The notes under the pieces: model-generated
Database searches by the model: none
Told to the model about the DNA's origin: nothing
Seen by the model: the letters and a program-made list of their open reading frames with translations, nothing else
DNA from: a virus
Reading direction: 5' to 3' (one strand)
IMG/VR virus record: IMGVR_UViG_3300050821_010939
Coordinates: 1 to 32,485 of that record
DNA: 32,485 bases
Shown here: piece by piece, positions 6,206-13,400 of the stretch
How positions within the stretch are numbered: position 1 is the first letter of the stretch
How the letters are laid out: each line of letters opens with the position of its first letter
Position numbers and translations under genes: made by a program

Positions 6206-6439
6206 ATGATTACTAATTTATTGGGATTGGGGCATACATTGGGTGGTGCGCAAGCACCATGGTGTAGTTATCATCATTCATTTAATTGTCCATGCATGAT
6301 AGGTCAGAATCAAAATTTATATAATCAATTAATGGCAATAGGCAGATCAACAAGTACTTCTCAGTCGGCAGAAACAGCTTATGCAGAGGTTAACACCTAT
6401 GCAGATTTAAGAAATCAACTTTTATTATTATTGGAGTAA
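6206..6439 (+). CDS. Hypothetical protein
   Basis: 77 residues starting MITNLLGLGHTLGGAQAPWC. The frame extends back through the tRNA, but the ATG at 6206 has a strong AAGGAGAAG Shine-Dalgarno just after the tRNA end, which decides the start. The middle is Cys/His-rich (CSYHHSFNCPCMIG), possibly metal binding. The C-terminal half is helical. It pairs with the next coiled-coil gene 3 bases downstream. No family is recognised. Confidence 0.55.
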   Translation: MITNLLGLGHTLGGAQAPWCSYHHSFNCPCMIGQNQNLYNQLMAIGRSTSTSQSAETAYAEVNTYADLRNQLLLLLE

Positions 6440-6442
6440 TAT

Positions 6443-6718
6443 ATGGCTTTAATGAAATATGCAGAAGTATTAACACTTGCGAAAGATAAAATCAAAGAAG
6501 TAATGGCCCCTATTCGTGCGCATGAAATGAAGAAGAAAGCAGAACTTGAAGTTGCCAAACTAGAAGGATTCATTGCTGAGAAGGAGCAAAAGATTCAAGA
6601 ATATGCATCAGATTATCCAATTAACTTTGATGCTTTGTTATCTGCAATTGATGATCTTGCATTAACTAAGAGAAAGAAAGATCAATTTGAAATGATTATC
6701 AAAGAGCTGTTTGAATAA
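6443..6718 (+). CDS. Coiled-coil hypothetical protein
   Basis: 91 residues, almost entirely helical with a heptad-like charged pattern (HEMKKKAELEVAKLEGFIAE, KEQKIQEY), then a second helix ending in DQFEMIIKELFE. It is probably an oligomer or a small structural or regulatory protein. It follows the previous gene closely and its TAA overlaps the next ATG. Function is unknown. Confidence 0.55.
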   Translation: MALMKYAEVLTLAKDKIKEVMAPIRAHEMKKKAELEVAKLEGFIAEKEQKIQEYASDYPINFDALLSAIDDLALTKRKKDQFEMIIKELFE

Positions 6719-6741
6719 TGCGAAGTCATATGCGAAGTCAT
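6718..6741 (+). repeat. 12-bp perfect tandem duplication at a gene start
   Basis: ATGCGAAGTCAT occurs twice back to back (6718-6729 and 6730-6741), duplicating the start codon and the first three following codons in frame. It looks like a replication-slippage event and leaves two equivalent start codons. Confidence 0.8.
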
Positions 6742-7386
6742 GTTACCGTAATGGATAAAATTAATATCGATCATCTTGTACCTGAATTGATGGAAAGTGA
6801 TCGATTAAAATTATTATCTCATGAATTTTATCAGAATTTGAATTGGTTGGAATTTAGGACATTTTGTCATGAATATGCACGTTACGGCATTCCAACAATA
6901 AAACTAATTGAATTTTTAAAATTTGTTATCGACGATAGGCCTGCGATAGAAATAGGAGCGGGAGCTGGAGATTTGGGCTACCATCTTGGGATAAAAATGA
7001 CAGATAGTAAGCAGCAAGAAGATCCCGATGTGAAAAGAGCCTATAAGAACATGCATCAGCCGGTTATTAAATATCCTTCAGATGTTGAACGTCTGGAAGC
7101 ATTAGATGCAGTATACAAGTATAAGCCAAAGGTTGTTGTCGGCTCTTGGATAACGACTTATTCAAAGCGTGAAGCACCGTATAATAGTAATCCTTGGGGA
7201 ATCAAAGAACCTAAAATATTAGATTTGGTGGAAACTTTTATCATTGTTGGCAATTTAGATGTGCATGGTGATAAGCCAATTAGAAAAGTTGAACATCGCG
7301 TGATACAAGAGCCTTGGATTGTGAGTCGGGCTAAGAATCAAAATAATAATTGTATATTTATATGGGATAAGAAAAAGGAAATATAG
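6718..7386 (+). CDS. SAM-dependent methyltransferase-like protein
   Basis: 222 residues. AIEIGAGAGDLGYHLG (about residues 75-90) fits motif I of class I S-adenosylmethionine methyltransferases (E-x-G-x-G-x-G). PKVVVGSWIT (about 137-146) sits where motif IV would lie at the end of strand 4, but no clear DPPY or NPPY catalytic motif is visible. The target (nucleic acid, protein or small molecule) is therefore unknown. The N-terminus MRSHMRSH comes from a perfect 12-base tandem duplication at 6718-6741, so the native start could be the ATG at 6730 or the one at 6751 (MDKINI). Confidence 0.6.
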   Translation: MRSHMRSHVTVMDKINIDHLVPELMESDRLKLLSHEFYQNLNWLEFRTFCHEYARYGIPTIKLIEFLKFVIDDRPAIEIGAGAGDLGYHLGIKMTDSKQQEDPDVKRAYKNMHQPVIKYPSDVERLEALDAVYKYKPKVVVGSWITTYSKREAPYNSNPWGIKEPKILDLVETFIIVGNLDVHGDKPIRKVEHRVIQEPWIVSRAKNQNNNCIFIWDKKKEI

Positions 7387-7388
7387 TA

Positions 7389-7643
7389 ATGATTTATGAA
7401 GATGAAGATTATTATCAAGAGAGACAAGCATTTGTCAATCAATGGATTGGATCGCTATTTTTTATTCCAACTCAAATTGAAAGATTAAAAAATGAAATAG
7501 CGCTTCTTGCTAACGATCAATATGCTAAAGCCCATCTTGGTGAAGTATTGAGATTAGAGGATAGGATTAATAGTGTGTTAATGACATGGGATGAGACAGT
7601 TAATAAATTGATTAAACGAATTGAAGCACTTGAAGCTAAATAA
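7389..7643 (+). CDS. Hypothetical helical protein
   Basis: 84 residues beginning MIYEDEDYYQERQAFVNQWI, acidic N-terminus followed by long helices (LKNEIALLANDQYAKAH, then KLIKRIEALEAK). A coiled-coil protein is likely. It starts 3 bases after the methyltransferase-like gene. No family is recognised. Confidence 0.55.
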   Translation: MIYEDEDYYQERQAFVNQWIGSLFFIPTQIERLKNEIALLANDQYAKAHLGEVLRLEDRINSVLMTWDETVNKLIKRIEALEAK

Positions 7644-7644
7644 A

Positions 7645-7812
7645 ATGCGAATAGGCTCATTTGTTATATTTAAGGAAAAGGCAGATATTATTAGTAAAAA
7701 CCCTATATGGGTCTGTTTCCAAAGTTGTTATATGTATACCCATGAATCATTATTCGGGTTAATATTGGTCATGATTAAAGAATGGCGAATGGATCGTCAT
7801 TTAGTTGGTTAA
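7645..7812 (+). CDS. Small hypothetical protein upstream of the structured RNA
   Basis: 55 residues from the ATG at 7645, one base after the previous stop. An in-frame extension to 7621 overlaps the previous gene and lacks a Shine-Dalgarno. It is hydrophobic and aromatic in the centre (NPIWVCFQSCYMYTHE and LFGLILVMIKEW), giving one possible membrane-associated helix. The stop TAA lies two bases before the closing helix of the RNA candidate at 7814. Function is unknown. Confidence 0.45.
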   Translation: MRIGSFVIFKEKADIISKNPIWVCFQSCYMYTHESLFGLILVMIKEWRMDRHLVG

Positions 7813-7813
7813 T

Positions 7814-7939
7814 GGCAATCGCGGCGTGGACAGTGACACGCTGACGGTTCAAGATTTCCTACCGTGACAGGCCGAAACCAAAGGACACCTGCGGGGAACC
7901 ATTCAAAGGAAACAGCCAGTGCAATTCTGGCCGATTGCC
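7814..7939 (+). ncRNA. Candidate structured non-coding RNA upstream of terL
   Basis: There is no open frame of note, and GC content is clearly higher than around it. An 8-bp perfect closing helix pairs GGCAATCG (7814-7821) with CGATTGCC (7932-7939). Internal hairpins are GCGTG/CACGC (7824-7828/7837-7841), ACGGT/ACCGT (7844-7848/7861-7865) and GCCAG/CTGGC (7915-7919/7927-7931). Long-range complements GGTTC/GAACC (7846-7850/7896-7900) and TTTCCT/AGGAAA (7855-7860/7907-7912) suggest pseudoknots or alternative folds. It lies between two genes of the late operon, so it would be cut from or act within that transcript. It is not a tRNA, and I do not recognise the family. Confidence 0.5.
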
Positions 7940-7950
7940 GAAAAAATTTA

Positions 7951-8245
7951 ATAATTTAACAAGGACGTTAGATGAAAGATCAATATTATGGACTGGCTAA
8001 TCTTGATTATTATTGTGAAGCTCAGGAATCTCATGAAGGCAATTTAGTAATACGTATGGTTCGTAGAATAGAACAATTGCCTTTTACAACTGAATACCAT
8101 ATAACTAAAGACATGCTAGGTTTGAGTGACAAGGATTTTTGTCACGTAAATAAAATCTTTAATCATGTTCTAAGACAAATTTCATTTAGTTTGCATAAGT
8201 ATATTCGAGCTAAGTTAGAAACAAAATAATTTAACAAGGATGTTA
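7951..8245 (+). repeat. Duplicated 20-bp ribosome-binding region
   Basis: ATAATTTAACAAGGAYGTTA occurs at 7951-7970 and again at 8226-8245 with a single C/T difference. Each copy ends just before a start codon (ATG at 7972, TTG at 8248). It includes the AAGGA Shine-Dalgarno. The listed span covers both copies. Confidence 0.75.
7972..8229 (+). CDS. Hypothetical protein directly upstream of terL
   Basis: 85 residues starting MKDQYYGLANLDYYCEAQES. The N-terminal half is beta-rich, the C-terminal half is helical and basic (NHVLRQISFSLHKYIRAK). Its ribosome-binding region is a 20-base near-copy of the one in front of terL (7951-7970 vs 8226-8245, one mismatch), suggesting matched expression. No family is recognised. 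Confidence 0.55.
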   Translation: MKDQYYGLANLDYYCEAQESHEGNLVIRMVRRIEQLPFTTEYHITKDMLGLSDKDFCHVNKIFNHVLRQISFSLHKYIRAKLETK

Positions 8246-8247
8246 AA

Positions 8248-9768
8248 TTGGAACGCAATCTTCTCAAGGAAAGAGAAAGGTTATCGTCATCATTATTACG
8301 ATTTACCCAGAATTTCTTCGCCATCCGTACTGGCAGACGCTTTGACTTATCGGAGCCTGTTGGTCGAGAAAGTCATTATATTACCATTTGTCGTGCGCTA
8401 CATCGCGTCATGGCTGGTGAAACTAAGCGGCTTATCATCAATGTTCCTCCTCGCTATGGAAAGACTGAACTTCTTATTCATTTTGTTGCATGGGCGTTAG
8501 GTCAATATCCTGATAGTAACTTTTTATATGTATCTTATTCGTTAGGCCTTGCAAAAAAACAAACAAAAACCATCCGACAAATACTCATGCAAAATGAATT
8601 TCGTGATACATTTGATGTGGGTTTATCGGATGATACGAGTGCGCAAGGTAATTTCGAAACAGTCAAAGGGGGAAGTGTTTATGCTGCAGGAGCCGATGGG
8701 GAAATCACGGGTCGTGGGGCTGGTATTAAAGGCATTAATCGTTTTGGTGGTTGTATTGTTATTGATGATATCCATAAACCTTCTGAAGTCAACTCAGATA
8801 CTATTAGACAGTCTGTTAACGATTGGTATTTCAACACCTTACAATCAAGATTAAATGATCCTGAAAATACCCCTATTATTTTCATTGGGCAACGCCTTCA
8901 CGAAGATGATCTAGCGGGTAATTTAATCAATTCAAAGGAATGGGAGACAATCATCATTCCTGCCTTGGATGAAATAGGCAATCCGCTTCATCCGGCAATG
9001 CATTCCAAAGAAAAATTAATAAAGATGCAGGAGACAATGCCCTATGTTTTCTCCTCTCAATATCAACAAGATCCACTCCCTGCAGGTGGTGGTATTTTCA
9101 AACCGGAATGGTTCTTCCAGGCTGAGGATGAACCAGAAATATTAGCGACATTTATTTGTGCTGATACTGCTGAAACCGATAAATCCTACAATGATGCGAC
9201 TGTTTTTAGTTTCTTTGGTGTTTACAAGATCAAACAAGGTGAAGTTGAAACAGATATTTTAGGGCTTCATTGGCTAGATTGTCTTGAATTAAGAATTGAG
9301 CCAAAAGACCTTGAACCTGAATTTATGAATTTTTATACAGCTTGCATGAGATATAAAGTAAAGCCAAAATTGATTGCGATTGAAAAGAAATCAACAGGTG
9401 TGACATTAATATCTGTTTTAAAGAATATTAGAGGATTGCAGATATTAGATGTTGAAAGGACTAAAGCATCCGGCAATAAGACTACTCGCTTTTTAGAAAT
9501 ACAACCAATTGTTGCGGCTAAACAAATTTCTCTCCCCAAAGAAGCTCGCCATACAGTTAATGTTATTGAGCATATGCGCAAAATTACAGCCAATGACTCA
9601 CATAGACATGATGATATTGCAGATACTTTGTATGATGGAGTAAAGTTAGGCATAATAGATAACATTATCTTAAATACTTCCCCTGCTCGCGTTCAGGATG
9701 ACGAAAAGGTAGCGAGAAGTATTATGGGTTCTTTCAGTAAATTATTGAAGTTAAAGAGCCAACGATAG
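8248..9768 (+). CDS. terL: Terminase large subunit (TerL), packaging ATPase-nuclease
   Basis: 506 residues from a TTG preceded by AAGGA. The ATPase domain has Walker A VPPRYGKTE (residues 66-74), Walker B CIVIDD (about 169-174) and coupling motif IFIGQRLHEDDL (about 211-222). The C-terminal RNase H-like nuclease has its acidic residues in TFICADTAETDKS (start of the domain), AIEKKSTG and HRHDDIADTLYDG near the end. The protein binds TerS and the portal, cuts concatemeric DNA and translocates it into the prohead using ATP. Length and motif order fit a complete, functional enzyme. The portal follows after 17 bases. It ends in TAG. Confidence 0.93.
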   Translation: MERNLLKERERLSSSLLRFTQNFFAIRTGRRFDLSEPVGRESHYITICRALHRVMAGETKRLIINVPPRYGKTELLIHFVAWALGQYPDSNFLYVSYSLGLAKKQTKTIRQILMQNEFRDTFDVGLSDDTSAQGNFETVKGGSVYAAGADGEITGRGAGIKGINRFGGCIVIDDIHKPSEVNSDTIRQSVNDWYFNTLQSRLNDPENTPIIFIGQRLHEDDLAGNLINSKEWETIIIPALDEIGNPLHPAMHSKEKLIKMQETMPYVFSSQYQQDPLPAGGGIFKPEWFFQAEDEPEILATFICADTAETDKSYNDATVFSFFGVYKIKQGEVETDILGLHWLDCLELRIEPKDLEPEFMNFYTACMRYKVKPKLIAIEKKSTGVTLISVLKNIRGLQILDVERTKASGNKTTRFLEIQPIVAAKQISLPKEARHTVNVIEHMRKITANDSHRHDDIADTLYDGVKLGIIDNIILNTSPARVQDDEKVARSIMGSFSKLLKLKSQR

Positions 9769-9785
9769 TTTAAGGAGCAAGCAAC

Positions 9786-11954
9786 ATGGATGTTGCAGCT
9801 AAACGTTATCAGGATGATTTACCGCGCCTGAAGAAATGCGTTAAAAATTCATGTGTTTATTTTGAACCGAATTATAAACGGTTCAATCAGTTTCGCCGTT
9901 TTGTTTTTGATTCATCATTATCCGATGATGACAAAATGGTACTCGATGCATTAAAAAAACCCAAAATAGAATTTAATATTTGTGAAGCTTATATTTCCCG
10001 TCTAAGAGGGGAATTTTCAAAGCAACAACCATCAGTAATTGTAACGGCTGAAGATGGTCGTCCTGTTTCATCAGATGTGATTGAAGTAGTCAAGTATCAT
10101 CTCAAACACATGATTTTTGAAGCAAATAAGAATGGCTGTGAATATCAAGTTTATACCGATATTTTAAGCGGTGGTTTTTCTGCAATAAAAGTCTGGACAG
10201 AATATGCTAATCCAAAATCATTTCATCAAATCATTAAGTTTGATCGGGTTTATGATCCTACTTTGGTTGGCTTTGATCCTTTGGCAAGACAACCACATAA
10301 AGCAGATGGAAGATATTGTTTTGAATTATTTCCAAAATCACGGGAAGAATTTGAAGAAGAATATCCTGAGATTGATTTATCGGCGATAGATTTTACAAGA
10401 AATGTTGAAGGATTTAATTGGTCATATAGTAATAATCAAGAAGATATTTTATTGCTATGTGATTTTTACGAGAAGAAGAAAAAGAAAACTAGAATTGTTG
10501 AGCTCGTCAATGGTCATGTAATGAGCATTGACGATTATAAGTTATTTGTTGAGATATGGGAAAATTCAGGATTGATTGAAGTGCCTCCTGGAATTAAAGG
10601 GAAACCACGCTGGACTGAAATTGAAACAATAGTCCGATATCGTTTTATTGAAAATAAGGTTTTGGAATATGTGGAAACACCATATCCTGCTTTGCCAATT
10701 ATTTTTGTGGATGGTAATTCAGTTGTTATTAGAGAAGGGACGCAGCAAGGCGCATTCATCCAAATGACAAGACCTTATGTCTATCATTTGAAAGGACTTC
10801 AACAATTAAAGAATTTTGCAGGTCAAACACTTGCAAATGAATTAGAAAATCTCGTACAGCATAAATTTAAAGTAGCAAAGGAATCACTCCCTGATGAGCA
10901 ATCTTATCTCGATGCTTATACGAATATACAAATTGCTAATACACTCGTTTACAAAGCTTTTAAAGATAATGATCCAAGGCAGCAAGTGCCACCACCACAG
11001 GAAATTCAACGTGTACCACCGCCAACCGAAGTTATTAGTACATTCACACTTGTTGACCAAATGGCGCAGTCAATACTGGGGTCGTATGACGCATCGCTTG
11101 GCATTAATGATAATCAGTTATCGGGTACAGCAATCGTCGAAGGAGCAACTCAATCAAATGCTGCCGCGATGCCTTATGTGGTGGGATTTTTACAAGCGCT
11201 AACTCAAGTTTCAAATATTATTGTGCAAATGTTACCTAAATATTATGCAACACCTCGGACTATTCCCATTGTTAATGAGGATGGCACGAGAGAATATCGA
11301 GATATTAATAAGCCAGGCGGTATTTCATTTAATTATGATGAGAACTCTCTAAATGTTCGAGTAGAAGCAGGTGTTAACTTCGCTATTCAAAAAGCACGTT
11401 CACAACAACAAATAGTTGCCATGTCTCAAGCGATGCCTATTTTTGGTCAGTTCATGAATGCTAAAGGATTGAAAGTTATTGTTAATAATATGGAAATTGA
11501 TGGTCAAGAAAGTTTAAGAGAATTAGCTGAACAGTTTATGCAAGAAATGGCTCAACAACAAGCCATGCAAATGCAACAACAGCAACAAGCCATGCAATCA
11601 AATCCTGCCGTATTAAAAGCTAAAAATGAAGAAATGAAAATTCAATTAGAAGCTCAACAAGGACAAGCTGAAAATCAATTGAAAGCAGCTGAGATTGCAA
11701 TTTCCAAACAAGAAGCTGATACTAATTTTATTAAAGTCTTAGCTGAAATGAACGATGCCAAAGCACAACATATGGCTGCTCTTGCAAAGGCACATGCTGA
11801 AGAAACTCGTGCTACAGTTGATCTTGCTATCAAACATATTGATATGAGTCATTCTCATGTCATGGATGTTGCACAACATGGATTAAGTTTGAAGGAATTG
11901 GAGCATCAAATCAGTGAAAGCAGACGACAAGCAACAAATCCAAGAAATGGATGA
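9786..11954 (+). CDS. Portal protein, P22 gp1-like
   Basis: 722 residues, close to the 725 of P22 gp1. It forms the dodecameric ring at one vertex through which DNA enters and leaves and on which scaffold and coat assemble. The N-terminal and central region (KPKIEFNICEAYISRLRGEF, later SILGSYDASLGINDNQLSGT) is typical of P22-like portals. The C-terminal 150 residues are helical and very Gln/Ala-rich, as expected for the long crown or barrel of this family. An AAGGAG Shine-Dalgarno lies 10 bases before the ATG. The end overlaps the next small gene. Confidence 0.9.
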   Translation: MDVAAKRYQDDLPRLKKCVKNSCVYFEPNYKRFNQFRRFVFDSSLSDDDKMVLDALKKPKIEFNICEAYISRLRGEFSKQQPSVIVTAEDGRPVSSDVIEVVKYHLKHMIFEANKNGCEYQVYTDILSGGFSAIKVWTEYANPKSFHQIIKFDRVYDPTLVGFDPLARQPHKADGRYCFELFPKSREEFEEEYPEIDLSAIDFTRNVEGFNWSYSNNQEDILLLCDFYEKKKKKTRIVELVNGHVMSIDDYKLFVEIWENSGLIEVPPGIKGKPRWTEIETIVRYRFIENKVLEYVETPYPALPIIFVDGNSVVIREGTQQGAFIQMTRPYVYHLKGLQQLKNFAGQTLANELENLVQHKFKVAKESLPDEQSYLDAYTNIQIANTLVYKAFKDNDPRQQVPPPQEIQRVPPPTEVISTFTLVDQMAQSILGSYDASLGINDNQLSGTAIVEGATQSNAAAMPYVVGFLQALTQVSNIIVQMLPKYYATPRTIPIVNEDGTREYRDINKPGGISFNYDENSLNVRVEAGVNFAIQKARSQQQIVAMSQAMPIFGQFMNAKGLKVIVNNMEIDGQESLRELAEQFMQEMAQQQAMQMQQQQQAMQSNPAVLKAKNEEMKIQLEAQQGQAENQLKAAEIAISKQEADTNFIKVLAEMNDAKAQHMAALAKAHAEETRATVDLAIKHIDMSHSHVMDVAQHGLSLKELEHQISESRRQATNPRNG

Positions 11955-12060
11955 AATTGATTGCAACGATGCGCTTATTAAAGCAATTAGTCCTTTATCA
12001 AGCTATAAAATAGCTGACAATATTTTACAGGAGATTTATTTTCATGAAAGCTTGTCCTAA
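11914..12060 (+). CDS. Very small hypothetical protein overlapping portal end
   Basis: 48 residues from a GTG at 11914 with GGAG upstream; the ATG at 11947 is an alternative start giving 37 residues. The sequence is acidic at first (DDKQQIQEMDEIDCNDALIK) and contains the helix ILQEIYFHESLS. It overlaps both the portal end and the next start. Function is unknown. Confidence 0.45.
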   Translation: MKADDKQQIQEMDEIDCNDALIKAISPLSSYKIADNILQEIYFHESLS

Positions 12061-12175
12061 TGAAAAGAAAATAGCAAAGAAAAAAGATTTAAATAAAATG
12101 AAAAAGGATATTTTGCGAGAAGATCGCAAAGAAGATAACAAATTATATGTGAAAAAGAATTCTAAACGTAAATAG
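12044..12175 (+). CDS. Tiny lysine-rich protein
   Basis: 43 residues, MKACPNEKKIAKKKDLNKMK at the start, about one third lysine. AGGAGA lies about 11 bases upstream of the ATG, and the gene ends in TAG. It could bind DNA or RNA through charge alone. One of three consecutive tiny charge-extreme genes between portal and scaffold. Confidence 0.55.
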   Translation: MKACPNEKKIAKKKDLNKMKKDILREDRKEDNKLYVKKNSKRK

Positions 12176-12199
12176 TTTATTAACTTAAGGAGTAAGGTA

Positions 12200-12406
12200 A
12201 TGAAAAAAAACATTTCTCATCATGATCATCCGATGCATAAAGGTCCCCATCATGAAAAATATATTCATGAAGCAAATCGTTTACAAGTGCCACAAATGCA
12301 CTCTAAAGGTGAACATGAATTAGGTGATAAAAATCATATTGAATCATTAAAAGGTGAACCACATGGCGCTGATGTAACAGGTCATGATGGTAGAATGCAT
12401 TGGTAA
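12200..12406 (+). CDS. Histidine-rich small protein
   Basis: 68 residues with 13 histidines (about 19 percent), including HHDHPMHK and PHHE near the N-terminus. The strong AAGGAG Shine-Dalgarno supports it as a gene. The composition suggests metal binding or pH-dependent charge; no fold or family is recognised. Its position in the head-gene block suggests a minor virion or assembly role, which is inference. Confidence 0.6.
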   Translation: MKKNISHHDHPMHKGPHHEKYIHEANRLQVPQMHSKGEHELGDKNHIESLKGEPHGADVTGHDGRMHW

Positions 12407-12420
12407 AAGGAGAAGGTAGA

Positions 12421-12549
12421 ATGAAACCAAAGAAAAAAAGTAAATTGCCAAAAGGAAAAGTAATTCCTGATGACAAACCAGAAGATGATTATAAAAAAGG
12501 TGCAAAAAAAGCGATTAAAAATCGCAACACCGATAGAAAATATAAATAG
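12421..12549 (+). CDS. Tiny lysine-rich protein
   Basis: 42 residues, MKPKKKSKLPKGKVIPDDKP at the start, strongly basic, probably unfolded alone. AAGGAGAAGG lies upstream of the ATG and the stop is TAG. A packaged or nucleic-acid-binding peptide is possible. Family not recognised. Confidence 0.55.
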   Translation: MKPKKKSKLPKGKVIPDDKPEDDYKKGAKKAIKNRNTDRKYK

Positions 12550-12557
12550 GGGGTTTC

Positions 12558-12791
12558 ATGATCCTTCAGCTTAATCCGCCTATTCCATTATCAACGCCGA
12601 AAGGTAATGGTTTGGCATGGGCGGTTATTGATTATGGTCCAGAGCATCATTTAATGTGGACAGTTGCAATAGATTCAACAGGTGAAGTTTGGACTTTTCC
12701 AAATCCGCAAGTTAGAGCGCAACAAAATATTACTTTAGATCGAATTATTTGTACTGGAAATAAATATACTGTTGGAACGGTAGAATTATGA
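12558..12791 (+). CDS. Conserved small phage protein of unknown function
   Basis: 77 residues starting MILQLNPPIPLSTPKGNGLA. The pattern LNPPIPLxTPKGxGxAWxxIDYGxEHxLxW followed by GEVWTF and NPxVRAQxNIT is one I recall from other phages in the head-gene region. It is beta-rich. No experimental function is known to me. GGGGG upstream serves as Shine-Dalgarno, and the end overlaps the next gene (ATGA). Confidence 0.65.
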   Translation: MILQLNPPIPLSTPKGNGLAWAVIDYGPEHHLMWTVAIDSTGEVWTFPNPQVRAQQNITLDRIICTGNKYTVGTVEL

Positions 12792-13036
12792 GCGGCTGCC
12801 ACAATCCATATTCATATTATGGTGACATGTCACAAAAAAAACCTACTCGTTCATTATCTGAAGATATTCTCAAGGAGTATGAATTAAATATGATTGAAGA
12901 ATTAAAAAGCATGGAAGAACGTGTAAAACGTCATATTACAGAATGCAAACGTGAAGTCATTCGAGAATTAATCGCTTTATATCCAGGACCAACAAATCCA
13001 ATCAAAAAAGGAAAAGATAAATGCAAGAAAAAATAA
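12788..13036 (+). CDS. Coiled-coil hypothetical protein
   Basis: 82 residues. A disordered start (MSGCHNPYSYYGDMSQKKPT) is followed by a long charged helix (ILKEYELNMIEELKSMEERV, KRHITECKREVIREL) and a lysine-rich tail. It overlaps its neighbours at both ends, including the Acb2-like gene at 13021. Function is unknown. Confidence 0.55.
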   Translation: MSGCHNPYSYYGDMSQKKPTRSLSEDILKEYELNMIEELKSMEERVKRHITECKREVIRELIALYPGPTNPIKKGKDKCKKK

Positions 13037-13266
13037 TTGATTTAGATCAAGATGAAATGAATGAAAAAGTAAAAAATATTAGTCAATTTATCAAACATGT
13101 TGATGCTGCAATGAAAGTAATTGAATCATACGAAGCATCTCGTCCTGGATCACTTTCTTTTACAAAATTAGAAGAAGCAATTTTATGGGCGCAAGTAATG
13201 GTAAATCAAATTCCATTAAAAGTAGTTGAAGAAAAAAATGATAACGAAGAAGTCATTATTGCCTAG
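13021..13266 (+). CDS. Acb2/Tad1-like hairpin-domain protein (candidate anti-CBASS/anti-Thoeris)
   Basis: 81 residues, two long helices. The segment SYEASRPGSLSFTKLEEAIL followed by WAQVMVNQI resembles the second helix of the Acb2/Tad1 hairpin domain, where a [R/S]SL-x-x-TKLEEAxMW pattern is typical. Characterised members bind cyclic nucleotide or gcADPR signals and so block CBASS or Thoeris immunity. The identification rests on this pattern, the size and the helical hairpin; I cannot confirm ligand-binding residues. It overlaps the preceding gene and sits just upstream of the scaffold. Confidence 0.5.
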   Translation: MQEKIIDLDQDEMNEKVKNISQFIKHVDAAMKVIESYEASRPGSLSFTKLEEAILWAQVMVNQIPLKVVEEKNDNEEVIIA

Positions 13267-13400
13267 TATTGACACAGAAGATTTTTTATTGCTAGGCTGA
13301 TACGAACGGAATCATCCGGGACAAATGATCGCATACTCAATGCGCGGATTGAGGTATCACCGTGACTCGGGCAACAGTCAATTAAGAGGGATCATGGCTT
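13261..13400 (+). other. Second structured non-coding patch, upstream of scaffold
   Basis: No gene is seen. Several perfect short helices are possible: GCCTAG/CTAGGC (13261-13266/13292-13297), TGATAC/GTATCA (13298-13303/13354-13359), CGGA-ATCA-TCCG (13307-13318), CGCAT/ATGCG (13330-13334/13340-13344) and TGACT/AGTCA (13363-13367/13376-13380). It shares ACCGTGAC with the RNA candidate at 7814-7939. A TTGACA at 13269-13274 has only a poor -10 partner (TAGGCT at 13293-13298). It could be a leader RNA or control region for scaffold and coat expression. Confidence 0.4.

Noticed and set aside
7840-7880. Hammerhead-ribozyme core in the RNA candidate (CTGACGG followed by CGAAAC).
   Set aside because: The core needs CUGANGA and a proper stem II; position 9 is G and the stem does not close, so the match is only superficial.
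8240-8500. Plus-strand open frame with an ATG at 8240 overlapping the start of terL.
   Set aside because: It is out of frame with the conserved TerL sequence, whose ATPase motifs require the TTG-initiated frame at 8248.
12025-12213. Minus-strand open frame of 62 codons between portal and the histidine-rich gene.
   Set aside because: It is antisense to the two small plus-strand genes with good ribosome-binding sites and has lysine-codon-complement composition (Phe/Leu/Ser-rich).
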